DNA of 64,000 nucleotides from contig JADYUK010000010.1 of the NCBI GenBank assembly GCA_021531755.1, positions 1-64,000 of the forward strand. Reading direction: 5' to 3'. The number at the start of each line of letters is the position of its first letter. Within the stretch, counting starts at the first letter, position 1. Of this stretch, positions 41,911 to 51,046 are shown in pieces. Source of the DNA: Hoylesella loescheii (GTDB lineage Bacteria > Bacteroidota > Bacteroidia > Bacteroidales > Bacteroidaceae). The notes under the pieces were generated by a model, which made no database searches, was not told the DNA's origin, and saw only the letters and a program-made list of their open reading frames with translations. A program made the position numbers and the translations under genes.

Positions 41911-42018
41911 GACGACATGGACGATAATAACGAATAAACGCGGCATTGACGACATGGACGATAATAACGAATAAACGCGGCATTGACGACATGAACGATA
42001 ATAACGAATAAACGCGGC
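41911..42018. repeat. 37-bp tandem repeat, three copies
   Basis: Units start at 41911, 41948 and 41985: gacgacatggacgataataa then cgaataaacgcggcatt. Almost no divergence among copies. Between apt and parS-like site 2. Confidence 0.92.
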
Positions 42019-42145
42019 GACAACATCGTAATCGGAACACAACACCACTGGGCGAAAAGATCCCGCCATCCATCTCCATTTTCGTTCATTTCATCGGCTG
42101 TTACACATCCCCATCCCTTTATTTACAAGGGTTTAGGGATAATGA

Positions 42146-42161
42146 TGTTTCACGTGGAACA
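42146..42161. promoter_or_regulatory. parS-like site 2
   Basis: TGTTTCACGTGGAACA, reverse complement TGTTCCACGTGAAACA, fits TGTTNCACGTGAAACA at all positions. It lies between apt and mnmG. ParB loads on such sites to segregate the chromosome origin region. Confidence 0.88.
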
Positions 42162-42260
42162 CTACATATAAAACATCTTATTCCGTCGGTTTTATCGGCC
42201 TTTCACTCCGATGGCAGGAGCGGAAAGTCCCGTTCCATCGGCAGGGAGGGAGGAGCTGGA

Positions 42261-44252
42261 TTATCTGCCCAGCAGCACGAGCAGGACGTTGATATCAGAC
42301 GGCGAGATGCCAGGGATACGCGAGGCGTGGGCGAGAGTCTCCGGGCGGCGTGCCGTCAGCTTCTGGCGTGCCTCGGTAGACAGGCTCTGGATGCTGTTAT
42401 AGTCGAAGTGACCGTCAATCTTGATGTCCTCAAGGCGGTGCATCTTGTCGGCATACTCACGCTCGCGGCGTATATATCCGTCATACTTTATGAGAATCTC
42501 TGTTGCCTCAGTCACCTCGTCGTCGGCCGTCAGTTCCGGGCGCAGCTCCTGCAGTCCGGCGAGAGTGACGCCAGGACGTGTGAGGAGCTCGTCGAGATGT
42601 ACTGACCTATTGACACGTGTCGAGCCGATTTCATCGAGATAAGGGTTTATCTCATCCTGCTTCATCGTCGTCGAGCGGAGCAGCGCGTGGAGGTCGTCGA
42701 TAGCCTTCTCCTTACGCTTCCAGATATCGAGGCGGGAAGTCGTCGCCAGTCCGATGGAATGGCCGATAGGTGTCAGACGCCTGTCAGCATCGTCCTGACG
42801 CAGCAGGATGCGGTACTCGGCCCTCGATGTGAACATACGGTACGGCTCGTCGACACCTTTCATGACAAGGTCATCGATGAGAACGCCGATATATGCCTCG
42901 TCGCGTCCAAGAACGAGAGGGCGCGCCGCAGCCGCTGTCGAGAGGTCTGTCCCTGTGGCATGGTGGCCGGCAGAGATGGCGGCGTTGACACCAGCCACGA
43001 GGCCCTGGCCTGCCGCCTCCTCATAGCCCGTGGTGCCGTTCACCTGTCCCGCGAAGAACAGTCCGGAGCAAAGTCTCGACTCGAGCGAGTGGTGAAGCTG
43101 GGTAGGGTCGAAGAAATCGTACTCTATGGCATAGCCGGGACGGTAGACACGCAGTTCCTTGAACGCTGGAATCTTCCGCAGCGCCTCTATCTGTATCTCC
43201 ATTGGCATCGACGAGGAGAAGCCGTTAAGGTACATCTCATTGGTGTCCGTCCCCTCCGGTTCGAGGAAGAGCGGGTGGGAGTCCTTGTCGGCGAATGTCA
43301 CCAGCTTTGTCTCCACCGACGGGCAGTAGCGCGGGCCGATAGACTGTATCTGTCCGTTGAAAAGGGGCGAATCCTTCAGTCCGGAGCGCAGCACATCATG
43401 ACACTCGCTGTTTGTCTGTGTCGTCCAGCAAGGCAGGAAATCCTCCGTGCGTGGCCGGCGTGGCGATGCGTAGCAGTCACGTGAGAAGAGCTCAGGGTCG
43501 GCGAGATACTGTGAGTCGATGCTCTCTGTGCCGTGCATGTATGAGAAGAGATGAGTGACGGGGTCGCCCTGCTGCAGCTCCATTCTGCCGAAGTCAACGC
43601 TGCGCGCGTCGATACGTACCGGGGTGCCCGTCTTCATGCGGTCAGAGCGTATGCCGAGCGCGTTGACAGATTCTGTCAGCCGCAGCGCCGCCGGCTCTGC
43701 TATGCGTCCTCCGGGCAGCATCTTCCGCCCGATGTGGAGCATGCCGTTGAGGAATGTTCCCGCGGTGATGATGACAGCGGGAGCCATGATGTCTACTCCC
43801 CAGAGTGTCCTCACGCCCGTCACGCGGCGCTTAGGTCCGTCGGTCATAGCGGTGTTCTCCTGCGTCTCTGTCAGCAGCTCCATCACCTGGTCCTGCCAGA
43901 TGTCGAGGCCTGGTGTCGTGTCGAGCTGGTGTCTCCACTCCCATATGAAGCGCTCACGGTCACACTGTGCGCGTGGCGACCACATGGCCGGTCCCTTGGA
44001 GCGGTTCAGCATGCGGAACTGTATCGCTGTGCGGTCAGTGACGATGCCCATCCTTCCGCCCAGGGCGTCAATCTCACGTACTATCTGCCCCTTCGCTATG
44101 CCGCCGACGGCAGGGTTGCACGACATCTGTGCAATCTTGTTCATATCCATCGTGACGAGGCATGTGTGTGCGCCGAGACGTGCTGCAGCTGCCGCCGCCT
44201 CACATCCCGCGTGTCCCGCTCCTATCACTATGACATCATACTTCAGAATCAT
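42261..44252 (-). CDS. MnmG (GidA): tRNA uridine-5-carboxymethylaminomethyl modification enzyme
   Basis: Start chosen at 44252 (MILKYDVIVIGAGHAGCEAA), where the FAD-binding GxGxxG (residues 11-16) sits at its normal place; the frame upstream to 44501 does not resemble MnmG. Product 663 residues, some 35 longer than usual because of small insertions. Family hallmarks: MSCNPAVGGIAKG, GPAMWSPRAQCDR, GTFLNGMLHIG, ATGYEEAAGQGL-like (NGTTGYEEAAGQGLVAG) and SRAEYRILLRQDDAD. With MnmE it modifies the wobble uridine of tRNAs. gidA is often close to the replication origin, which agrees with the parS-like sites nearby. Confidence 0.96.
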   Translation of the reverse strand: MILKYDVIVIGAGHAGCEAAAAAARLGAHTCLVTMDMNKIAQMSCNPAVGGIAKGQIVREIDALGGRMGIVTDRTAIQFRMLNRSKGPAMWSPRAQCDRERFIWEWRHQLDTTPGLDIWQDQVMELLTETQENTAMTDGPKRRVTGVRTLWGVDIMAPAVIITAGTFLNGMLHIGRKMLPGGRIAEPAALRLTESVNALGIRSDRMKTGTPVRIDARSVDFGRMELQQGDPVTHLFSYMHGTESIDSQYLADPELFSRDCYASPRRPRTEDFLPCWTTQTNSECHDVLRSGLKDSPLFNGQIQSIGPRYCPSVETKLVTFADKDSHPLFLEPEGTDTNEMYLNGFSSSMPMEIQIEALRKIPAFKELRVYRPGYAIEYDFFDPTQLHHSLESRLCSGLFFAGQVNGTTGYEEAAGQGLVAGVNAAISAGHHATGTDLSTAAAARPLVLGRDEAYIGVLIDDLVMKGVDEPYRMFTSRAEYRILLRQDDADRRLTPIGHSIGLATTSRLDIWKRKEKAIDDLHALLRSTTMKQDEINPYLDEIGSTRVNRSVHLDELLTRPGVTLAGLQELRPELTADDEVTEATEILIKYDGYIRREREYADKMHRLEDIKIDGHFDYNSIQSLSTEARQKLTARRPETLAHASRIPGISPSDINVLLVLLGR

Positions 44253-45002
44253 CTTTATGCTCTCTTGTTGTGTGTCGTTATCCTCCCCGTGTCCTGGAGA
44301 GTCAATATTGAAAAATGACATGGATACTGTCACTCCACCTCCAGCCCCATGTGCAGCCGTCGGTCTGTGTCCCGTAGTCCGCATTGCGGCACCTCCCACG
44401 CCAACAACATTAGCCATTGTCATGGCCACTTGTCGCCTGCGGAGTATCGTGTGGCACCTCCGGCTCCCATGATATGAGCCGGGAAGGATAAGAAAATACA
44501 TGTGACAGGCATTTTTTTAGCCTTGTCTGTCTGATTTTGCCACAAAAGTAAGAATTATTTTTCAATTCTTGAAGAATTATTTTGATTAATCGCTATATTT
44601 TCGTAATTTTGCAGAAAATCAAACAGTGTATATAATTCACCGCGTCCGTATGTGTGCGTCCGTGTCATATTGAGTCTGGCTGCCCCGTATCATCAGTCTG
44701 GCCTCTGCTCATGCCGTGGACAAGCAATCTGCAGCCCAGGGGGGCAAGTGAGGGAAGCGTCATGCTTGGCTCCCGTCGTGATGCAGCTGGCATAAACGTC
44801 TGTGAGCGGATGTCCCATGGATTAGTACAAGAAGCATAACAGCCTTATAATCAGCGTATAACGCATTGTTATGGCGGTCTGTTTGAATATTATTGGCTGT
44901 CATGTCGGCGGCCATGGACATAGAAGGCGCCGGGCTGCGGCAAGAGGTTGAGAGATAATCATTAATAATCAATTATAAACCAAAACATCAATCAAAACAT
45001 TT
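44253..45002. other. Intergenic region between mnmG and frdC with divergent promoters
   Basis: About 750 bp. A minus-strand -7-like element (plus CAAAAGTA, 44543-44550) may serve mnmG. The plus-strand promoter at 44582-44611 leaves a leader of about 390 nt before frdC, in which I see no known riboswitch or gene; a small RNA or attenuator is possible. Confidence 0.5.
44582..44611 (+). promoter_or_regulatory. Promoter of the frdCAB operon
   Basis: TTG at 44582-44584 and TAATTTTG at 44604-44611 are 19 bp apart, in an AT-rich stretch. Confidence 0.65.
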
Positions 45003-45671
45003 ATGTGGTTAATTAATTCTTCTATCGGCAGGAAGGTAGTGATGTCAGTGACAGGCATCGCTCTGATACTCTTCCTCACATTCCACATGAGCATGAACGT
45101 GGCGGCTCTGTTCTCGGCAGAGGGCTACAACATGATCTGTGAGTTCCTTGGTGCAAACTGGTATGCTGTAGTGGCTACCTGTGGTCTCGCCGGCCTTGCC
45201 GTTCTCCACATCTTCTATGCCTTCTGGCTGACGATGCAGAACCGCCGTGCGCGTGGTAACAACTCTTACGAGGTCACCGACAAGCCTGCCAAGGTGGAGT
45301 GGGCAAGCCAGAACATGCTTGTTCTCGGCATCATCATCGCCATCGGCCTTGTCCTCCACCTCTATCATTTCTGGTACAACATGATGTTCCAGGAGCTTGT
45401 CGACCCATCAGCAATCTACAGCAATCCAAGTCCGGCAGACGGCTACGCATGGATAGAGCAGACATTCGCCAATCCGGTGAACACCATCCTCTATCTCATA
45501 TGGTTCGCAGCCATATGGTTCCATCTGACACACGGTTTCTGGTCAGCACTCCAGACACTCGGCTGGAGCGGCAAGACATGGTTCTGCCGCTGGAAGGTCA
45601 TCGGCATAGCATACACCACAGTGCTTATGGTCGGTTTCGCTATTGTGGCAATAATCTTCACCCTAAAGTAA
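45003..45671 (+). CDS. Fumarate reductase/succinate dehydrogenase cytochrome b subunit
   Basis: A 222-residue membrane protein with five hydrophobic helices ([95 protein letters not shown]). His residues in FHMSMN, LHIFY, LHLYH and FHLTHG can bind two hemes, as in the single-subunit b558 type known in Bacteroidota. It anchors FrdA and FrdB and passes electrons from menaquinol. First gene of the operon; the next starts 10 bp later. Confidence 0.94.
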   Translation: MWLINSSIGRKVVMSVTGIALILFLTFHMSMNVAALFSAEGYNMICEFLGANWYAVVATCGLAGLAVLHIFYAFWLTMQNRRARGNNSYEVTDKPAKVEWASQNMLVLGIIIAIGLVLHLYHFWYNMMFQELVDPSAIYSNPSPADGYAWIEQTFANPVNTILYLIWFAAIWFHLTHGFWSALQTLGWSGKTWFCRWKVIGIAYTTVLMVGFAIVAIIFTLK

Positions 45672-45681
45672 ACGAAAAATC

Positions 45682-47664
45682 ATGGCAAAGACATTAAATT
45701 CAAGAATACCAGAGGGGCCAGTAGCTGAGAAATGGACCAACTACAAGGCACACCAGCGCCTCGTGAACCCAAAGAACAAGCTTAAGCTCGACGTCATCGT
45801 CGTAGGTACAGGCCTTGCAGGAGCATCAGCAGCATCATCACTCGGAGAGATGGGCTTCAATGTCATAAACCTCTGCATACAGGACTCACCACGCCGCGCA
45901 CACTCAATAGCAGCACAGGGCGGTATAAACGCCGCCAAGAACTACCAGAACGACGGCGACTCAGTATACCGTCTCTTCTACGACACAGTGAAGGGTGGTG
46001 ACTACCGCGCACGTGAGGCAAACGTATACCGTCTCGCAGAGGTGTCAAACGATATCATCGACCAGTGTGTGGCACAGGGCGTGCCTTTCGCACGTGAGTA
46101 CGGCGGTATGCTCGACAACCGCTCATTCGGTGGAGCACAGGTGTCACGTACATTCTACGCCAAGGGACAGACAGGACAGCAGCTCCTCCTCGGAGCATAC
46201 TCCTCGCTCTCACGCATGGTGAACGCCGGTAAGGTGAAGCTCTACACACGCTATGAGATGGAAGACATCGTCATCGTCAACGGACGCGCACGCGGCATCA
46301 TCGCCAAGAACCTCGTGACAGGCAAGCTCGAGCGCTTCACAGCCAACGCTGTCGTCATAGCCACAGGCGGATACGGCAACACATACTTCCTCTCCACAAA
46401 CGCCATGGGATGTAACTGTACAGCAGCGATACAGTGCTACCGCAAGGGAGCCATGTTCGCCAACCCATCATACGTGCAGATACACCCGACATGTATCCCT
46501 GTTCACGGCGACAACCAGTCAAAGCTGACCCTCATGTCAGAGTCTCTCCGTAACGACGGACGTATCTGGGTGCCAAAGAAGCTTGAGGACGCAAAGGCCC
46601 TCCAGGCAGGTACAAAGAACGGATGGGACATACCAGAGGAGGAGCGCGACTACTATCTCGAGCGCCGCTACCCAGCTTTCGGTAACCTCGTGCCACGCGA
46701 TGTCGCCAGCCGCGCAGCCAAGGAGCGCTGTGACAAAGGCTATGGTGTCAACAACACAGGCCTCGCCGTGTTCCTCGACTTCTCTGAGTCAATCCAGCGC
46801 CTCGGCATCGATGTCATCCGCCAGCGCTATGGCAACCTCTTCGACATGTACGAGGAGATAACCGACGTCAACCCAGGCGAGTTCGTACGCTCAGAGGGAG
46901 GCTTCGACTACTACAAGCCAATGATGATTTTCCCTGCCATCCACTATACAATGGGCGGCATATGGGTAGACTACGAGCTTCAGACAACAATACCAGGACT
47001 CTTCGCCATCGGTGAGTGTAACTTCTCTGACCACGGCGCCAACCGCCTCGGAGCGTCAGCCCTCATGCAGGGTCTCGCCGACGGTTACTTCGTCCTCCCA
47101 TACACCATACAGAACTATCTCGCCGACCAGGAGATATGGCCACGCCTCTCTACCGACCTCCCAGAGTTTGATGAGGCAGAGAAGGCAGTCAACGCAGAGC
47201 AGGACCGCATCCTCAACATCAAGGGCAAGCGCTCTGTCGACTCCATACACAAGGAGCTCGGACACATCATGTGGGAGCACGTCGGCATGGGACGTACAAA
47301 GGAAGGACTCGAGGAAGGCCTCAAGCTTCTGAAGAACATACGCAAGGAGTTCGACACCAACCTCTTCGTGCCAGGCACAAAGGAGGGACTCAACATCGAG
47401 CTCGACAAGGCTATACATCTCCGCGACTTCATCCTTATGGGTGAGCTCATCGCATACGACGCACTCCACCGTGAGGAGTCATGCGGCGGACACTTCCGCG
47501 AGGAGCACCAGACAGAAGAGGGCGAGGCAAAGCGCGACGACCAGAACTTCTTCTACGTAGGAGCATGGGAGTACCAGCAGAACGATGATACAGCCCCTGT
47601 TCTCACAAAGGAGCCTCTGGAGTACGAGATAATAAAGGTTCAGACAAGAAATTACAAGAACTAA
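45682..47664 (+). CDS. Fumarate reductase/succinate dehydrogenase flavoprotein subunit
   Basis: A 660-residue flavoprotein: FAD-binding [19 protein letters not shown], the FAD-linking His in [17 protein letters not shown], substrate-site regions QIHPTCIP and [15 protein letters not shown], and [17 protein letters not shown]. Its C-terminal part has [26 protein letters not shown]. In fermenting Bacteroidales the complex reduces fumarate to succinate as the main electron sink. The codon use is strongly biased (few codon types), as expected for a highly expressed gene. Confidence 0.97.
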   Translation: MAKTLNSRIPEGPVAEKWTNYKAHQRLVNPKNKLKLDVIVVGTGLAGASAASSLGEMGFNVINLCIQDSPRRAHSIAAQGGINAAKNYQNDGDSVYRLFYDTVKGGDYRAREANVYRLAEVSNDIIDQCVAQGVPFAREYGGMLDNRSFGGAQVSRTFYAKGQTGQQLLLGAYSSLSRMVNAGKVKLYTRYEMEDIVIVNGRARGIIAKNLVTGKLERFTANAVVIATGGYGNTYFLSTNAMGCNCTAAIQCYRKGAMFANPSYVQIHPTCIPVHGDNQSKLTLMSESLRNDGRIWVPKKLEDAKALQAGTKNGWDIPEEERDYYLERRYPAFGNLVPRDVASRAAKERCDKGYGVNNTGLAVFLDFSESIQRLGIDVIRQRYGNLFDMYEEITDVNPGEFVRSEGGFDYYKPMMIFPAIHYTMGGIWVDYELQTTIPGLFAIGECNFSDHGANRLGASALMQGLADGYFVLPYTIQNYLADQEIWPRLSTDLPEFDEAEKAVNAEQDRILNIKGKRSVDSIHKELGHIMWEHVGMGRTKEGLEEGLKLLKNIRKEFDTNLFVPGTKEGLNIELDKAIHLRDFILMGELIAYDALHREESCGGHFREEHQTEEGEAKRDDQNFFYVGAWEYQQNDDTAPVLTKEPLEYEIIKVQTRNYKN

Positions 47665-47699
47665 TCAACTCGCGTTTACTTGTAAACTATAATATTATT

Positions 47700-48458
47700 A
47701 TGGCAAAGAATATTTCATTCACAATAAAGTATTGGAAGCAGAACGGCCCACAGGACAAAGGCCACTTCGAGGAGAAGCAGATGCATAACATCCCTGATGA
47801 TACCAGCTTCCTTGAGATGCTCGACATGCTCAATGAGCAGCTCATCAACGAGGGCAAAGAGCCTTTCGTCTTCGACCACGACTGCCGCGAGGGTATATGC
47901 GGTATGTGCTCGCTCTATATCAATGGTACACCACACGGCAAGACAGCCTCTGGAGCCACAACATGCCAGCTCTACATGCGCCGCTTCAATGACGGAGACG
48001 TCATCACTGTCGAGCCATGGCGCTCAGCAGGATTCCCTGTCATAAAGGACTGCATGGTCGACCGTAACGCATTCGACAAGATTATCCAGGCCGGAGGATA
48101 CACATCAATACGCGCCGGACAGGCACAGGACGCCAACGCCATCCTCATCTCAAAGGAGGCTGCCGACGAGGCAATGGACTGCGCCACATGTATCGGATGC
48201 GGAGCATGCGTCGCAGCTTGTAAGAACGGCTCGGCTATGCTCTTCGTGTCATCAAAGGTGAGCCAGCTCGCCCTCCTGCCACAGGGCAAGGTAGAGGCAG
48301 CCAAGCGTGCCAAGGCCATGGTGATGAAGATGGAGGAGCTCGGTTTCGGCAACTGTACCAACACACGCGCTTGTGAGGCCGTATGCCCTAAGAACGAGTC
48401 AATCGCCAACATCGCACGCCTCAACCGTGAGTTCATAAAGGCAAAGCTCGCTGACTGA
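47700..48458 (+). CDS. Fumarate reductase/succinate dehydrogenase iron-sulfur subunit
   Basis: A 252-residue protein with a 2Fe-2S ferredoxin domain ([19 protein letters not shown]...ATTCQ) and a C-terminal part with [16 protein letters not shown] and [14 protein letters not shown] for the 4Fe-4S and 3Fe-4S clusters. It carries electrons between the heme subunit and FAD. 35 bp after frdA; the operon ends with a clear terminator. Confidence 0.97.
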   Translation: MAKNISFTIKYWKQNGPQDKGHFEEKQMHNIPDDTSFLEMLDMLNEQLINEGKEPFVFDHDCREGICGMCSLYINGTPHGKTASGATTCQLYMRRFNDGDVITVEPWRSAGFPVIKDCMVDRNAFDKIIQAGGYTSIRAGQAQDANAILISKEAADEAMDCATCIGCGACVAACKNGSAMLFVSSKVSQLALLPQGKVEAAKRAKAMVMKMEELGFGNCTNTRACEAVCPKNESIANIARLNREFIKAKLAD

Positions 48459-48506
48459 TAACCATAACCTCTCACCCCCAGCCAGACAAGGCTGAGGGTG
48501 AATACA

Positions 48507-48552
48507 ACGATGCCAGGCACTCTGTAAGGAGCGTCTGGCATCGTCTTTATAT
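48507..48552 (+). terminator. Terminator of the frdCAB operon
   Basis: ACGATGCCAG (48507-48516) pairs perfectly with CTGGCATCGT (48535-48544), followed by CTTTATAT. Confidence 0.8.
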
Positions 48553-48653
48553 ATATATTCATGAATTACGGTCCGGGAAATATACCTGACACCATGGGCA
48601 GTGACAGCTCTACCAGCGGACAAGCCCCTCTCCTCTTACCTTTTTTTTTCATT

Positions 48654-48762
48654 ATTACTGTCCGGTAAACATTTCAATGGACCTTGGCATAGTGGTCTAA
48701 AATAATGAACAAGCCTCCTCTCTGACAAAGAATCATGGCAGTCTGGTTGACTTTTATCCACA
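48654..48762 (+). repeat. Dispersed element end plus DnaA box
   Basis: ATTACTGTCCGGTAAA at 48654-48669, then ccttggcatagtggtct and aatcatggcagtc, both also found at 54868-54930 in the same order. It ends with a perfect DnaA-box 9-mer TTATCCACA (48754-48762). Confidence 0.75.
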
Positions 48763-48824
48763 GAATAATGCAGATGACCCAAAAAATATCTCTTTCTTTT
48801 TTCCCTGTTTCAAAAAAAAACATA

Positions 48825-48832
48825 TAACTTTG
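48825..48832 (+). promoter_or_regulatory. -7 element of the B12 locus promoter
   Basis: TAACTTTG matches TAnnTTTG; a clear TTG at the right spacing is not seen. It lies a few bases before the riboswitch. Confidence 0.55.
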
Positions 48833-48835
48833 CAT

Positions 48836-49049
48836 CCGCATTTGGTTCTCCCCCTTGTGGATAATACCATGAGGACACGGAGCTAAGATGGGAACGCAGT
48901 GAGAATCTGCGACATTACCCGATGCTGTAAATCCTTTTTTTAGGCCGACCAATAGTGTCACTGGATATCAAAACCAAATAAGGTTTGTATATCGGTTTTG
49001 ATGATGTCTGGGAAGACCGTGTCGGCAAGGATAAGTCAGAAGACCTGCC
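48836..49049 (+). ncRNA. Cobalamin riboswitch
   Basis: The conserved blocks appear in order: gggaacgcagtgagaatctg with acccgatgctgtaa (48890-48933, the AA..GGTG..CCCG..CTGT core), gtgtcactgg (48955-48965, GCCACTG block), tctgggaaga (49006-49015) and the B12-box ending aagtcagaagacctgcc (49033-49049). It precedes a TonB-dependent receptor gene, the usual place in Bacteroidales. Binding of B12 should shut off translation or transcription of the uptake genes. It overlaps the most upstream Met codon of the receptor frame (48998), which rules that start out. Confidence 0.88.
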
Positions 49050-49108
49050 ATTTGCCATTAGTAATATGTGTCTGCGGGACTACGGACACGGAAATACAAT
49101 ATTCATTT

Positions 49109-51031
49109 ATGTTATTGCGTGGCAATAGTGCTGCCCTTCCTTGTGTTGTGGCAATGCTTTTGTTCTTGTGCGGTATTACTGTGCAAGCCCAGACTGTGCG
49201 CCTTGACTCCGTGTATCAGATTAACGAGATAGTCGTCGACGGACATAGGGAGGTGAGTGCGAATCAGGTTATTGGCTATGAGCAGATACAGGCATTGCCA
49301 TCGTCATCGGTTGCCGATGCCTTGAAGTATATGGCGGGCGTACAGATAAAAGACTACGGCGGACTTGGTGGTCAGAAGACCATCAATGTCCGCTCGCTTG
49401 GTTCCCAACATGTCGGGGTCTATCTTGACGGTGTGCGCATCACCAATGCACAGAATGGCACCGTCGACCTCGGCAAATACTCGCTGACCACGCTTGAGTC
49501 TGTCAGCCTCTTCAATGCCAACAAGACCGAGATGCTCATGACCGCCTCTGAGTATGCCTCCGCAGCCACTGTTTACCTGAAGACACACCGTCCCGACTCC
49601 ACTTCGCTCTCTGCCTCCTATAGTTATGCCTCCTTTGATACGCATAAGGCAGCGGCTACCTTTTGCTATAAGGACTGGCTTCTTCTCGACGCTGCCTTCA
49701 CGTCATCGTCGGGTAAATACCCTTTTGAATACCATACCGAATATGAGGACACGACGGGGACGCGGCGGAACTCCGACATCAGGATGTTCCGCATAGAGGG
49801 ATGTGTATTCTGGAAGGGATTCCAATGGCACACGTATTACTTCGACTCTCAGAGAGGACTGCCTGGAGGTATTGTCCGCCGCCTCTCTGATACCTATACC
49901 GATGTGGGGCGTGAGTGGGACCGCAACTTCTTCTCCCAGCTGACATGGCGTGAGCAATATGGCGACCTGAGTCTCCGTGCCATCGGCAAATATACCAATG
50001 ACTATCTGCACTACCGCTCCGACTATCCGGAGAATATTTCAGTCCACTCAAACAACAAGTACCACCAGCAGGACATCTACGGCGCTGCCACGGGTGCCTA
50101 CCGGTTCGGAGACTTTGGTGTCTCCGTGTCATCTGACCTCCGATGGTCGGACTTGACGTGCGATGTGAAAAACTTCCACTATGTCTATCGCCTTGACAGC
50201 AAGACTTCAGTCTCCGCCTTCTACAACCATCGCGGACTGAACCTCACGGCAAGCGGACTATATACCCGCGTGAGCGACCACACGAAGGGCAGTGCCAAGC
50301 CGCTCTCCCGGTGTACATGGAACATGCTTGCCTCATACGCCATAGGCCGATGGCAAGTGCGCGCATTCTACAAGAGTGTCTTCCGTGTGCCTACTCTCAA
50401 TGACCTCTACTATACGCTCGTGGGCAACCGTAATCTCAAGCCTGAATACACGAAGCAGCTGGATATGGGGATAACCTACCAGGACAACATCCTCAACATC
50501 CAGCTCGACGGCTATTACAACCATATAGAGGACCGCATCGTGTGCCTTCCGCTTAAAGGCTCCTACCAATGGACGATGCTCAACTACGGCTATACCCGAT
50601 GCCTCGGTGTGGACCTCTCGGTCAATGCGCATTATAAGAACCACTCCCTCCTGCTGACCGGCACATTCCAGGACGACCGCAACCGCACCGACCCAACAGA
50701 GGATGCGTATAACGACTTCATAGCCTATTCGCCCCAGTGGTCGTTCACGGCTGTCTATACCTTTACGTACAAGGGGCTGACAGCCTCGCTTTCCCACATG
50801 TTTGTCGACAAGCGGTACTGGACAGCAGAGAATGCCATCGACGATCCGCTCACGGCATATAACTGCACCGATGTCAAGGTAGGCTATCGCTTTGCCCCAA
50901 AAGCATGGCAGGGGCATAGTTTGACAGCCGAGGCAGAGTGTCAGGACCTCTTCGATGTGAGATACGAGATGATTCAGCGATGGCCTATGCCAGGCAGGCG
51001 TTTCGGCATAACGATAAAATATACACTATAA
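49109..51031 (+). CDS. BtuB-like TonB-dependent outer-membrane receptor for cobamides
   Basis: Start chosen at 49109 (MLLRGNSAALPCVVAMLLFL, signal peptide ending VQAQ), downstream of the riboswitch; product 640 residues. A plug domain follows (INEIVVDGHREV, then SVADALKYMAGVQIKDYGGLGGQKTINVRSLGSQH) and a 22-strand barrel closing with RWPMPGRRFGITIKYTL, whose last residue pattern is normal for barrels. The preceding riboswitch and the BtuG-like gene after it point to vitamin B12 or related corrinoids as substrate. No btuF, btuC or btuD is in the window, so inner-membrane uptake must be coded elsewhere. Confidence 0.88.
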   Translation: MLLRGNSAALPCVVAMLLFLCGITVQAQTVRLDSVYQINEIVVDGHREVSANQVIGYEQIQALPSSSVADALKYMAGVQIKDYGGLGGQKTINVRSLGSQHVGVYLDGVRITNAQNGTVDLGKYSLTTLESVSLFNANKTEMLMTASEYASAATVYLKTHRPDSTSLSASYSYASFDTHKAAATFCYKDWLLLDAAFTSSSGKYPFEYHTEYEDTTGTRRNSDIRMFRIEGCVFWKGFQWHTYYFDSQRGLPGGIVRRLSDTYTDVGREWDRNFFSQLTWREQYGDLSLRAIGKYTNDYLHYRSDYPENISVHSNNKYHQQDIYGAATGAYRFGDFGVSVSSDLRWSDLTCDVKNFHYVYRLDSKTSVSAFYNHRGLNLTASGLYTRVSDHTKGSAKPLSRCTWNMLASYAIGRWQVRAFYKSVFRVPTLNDLYYTLVGNRNLKPEYTKQLDMGITYQDNILNIQLDGYYNHIEDRIVCLPLKGSYQWTMLNYGYTRCLGVDLSVNAHYKNHSLLLTGTFQDDRNRTDPTEDAYNDFIAYSPQWSFTAVYTFTYKGLTASLSHMFVDKRYWTAENAIDDPLTAYNCTDVKVGYRFAPKAWQGHSLTAEAECQDLFDVRYEMIQRWPMPGRRFGITIKYTL

Positions 51032-51046
51032 TAAATATATATAACG

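Noticed and set aside
41790..42089. N-terminal extension of apt by 100 codons
   Set aside because: It reads through the 37-bp tandem repeat; Apt is complete from 41789.
44253..44501. N-terminal extension of mnmG by 83 codons
   Set aside because: The FAD-binding motif belongs within the first 20 residues of MnmG; the extension is Gly/Ala/Thr-rich and unlike the family.
48998..49108. Upstream start of the TonB-dependent receptor
   Set aside because: This part is the cobalamin riboswitch; a signal peptide begins only at 49109.
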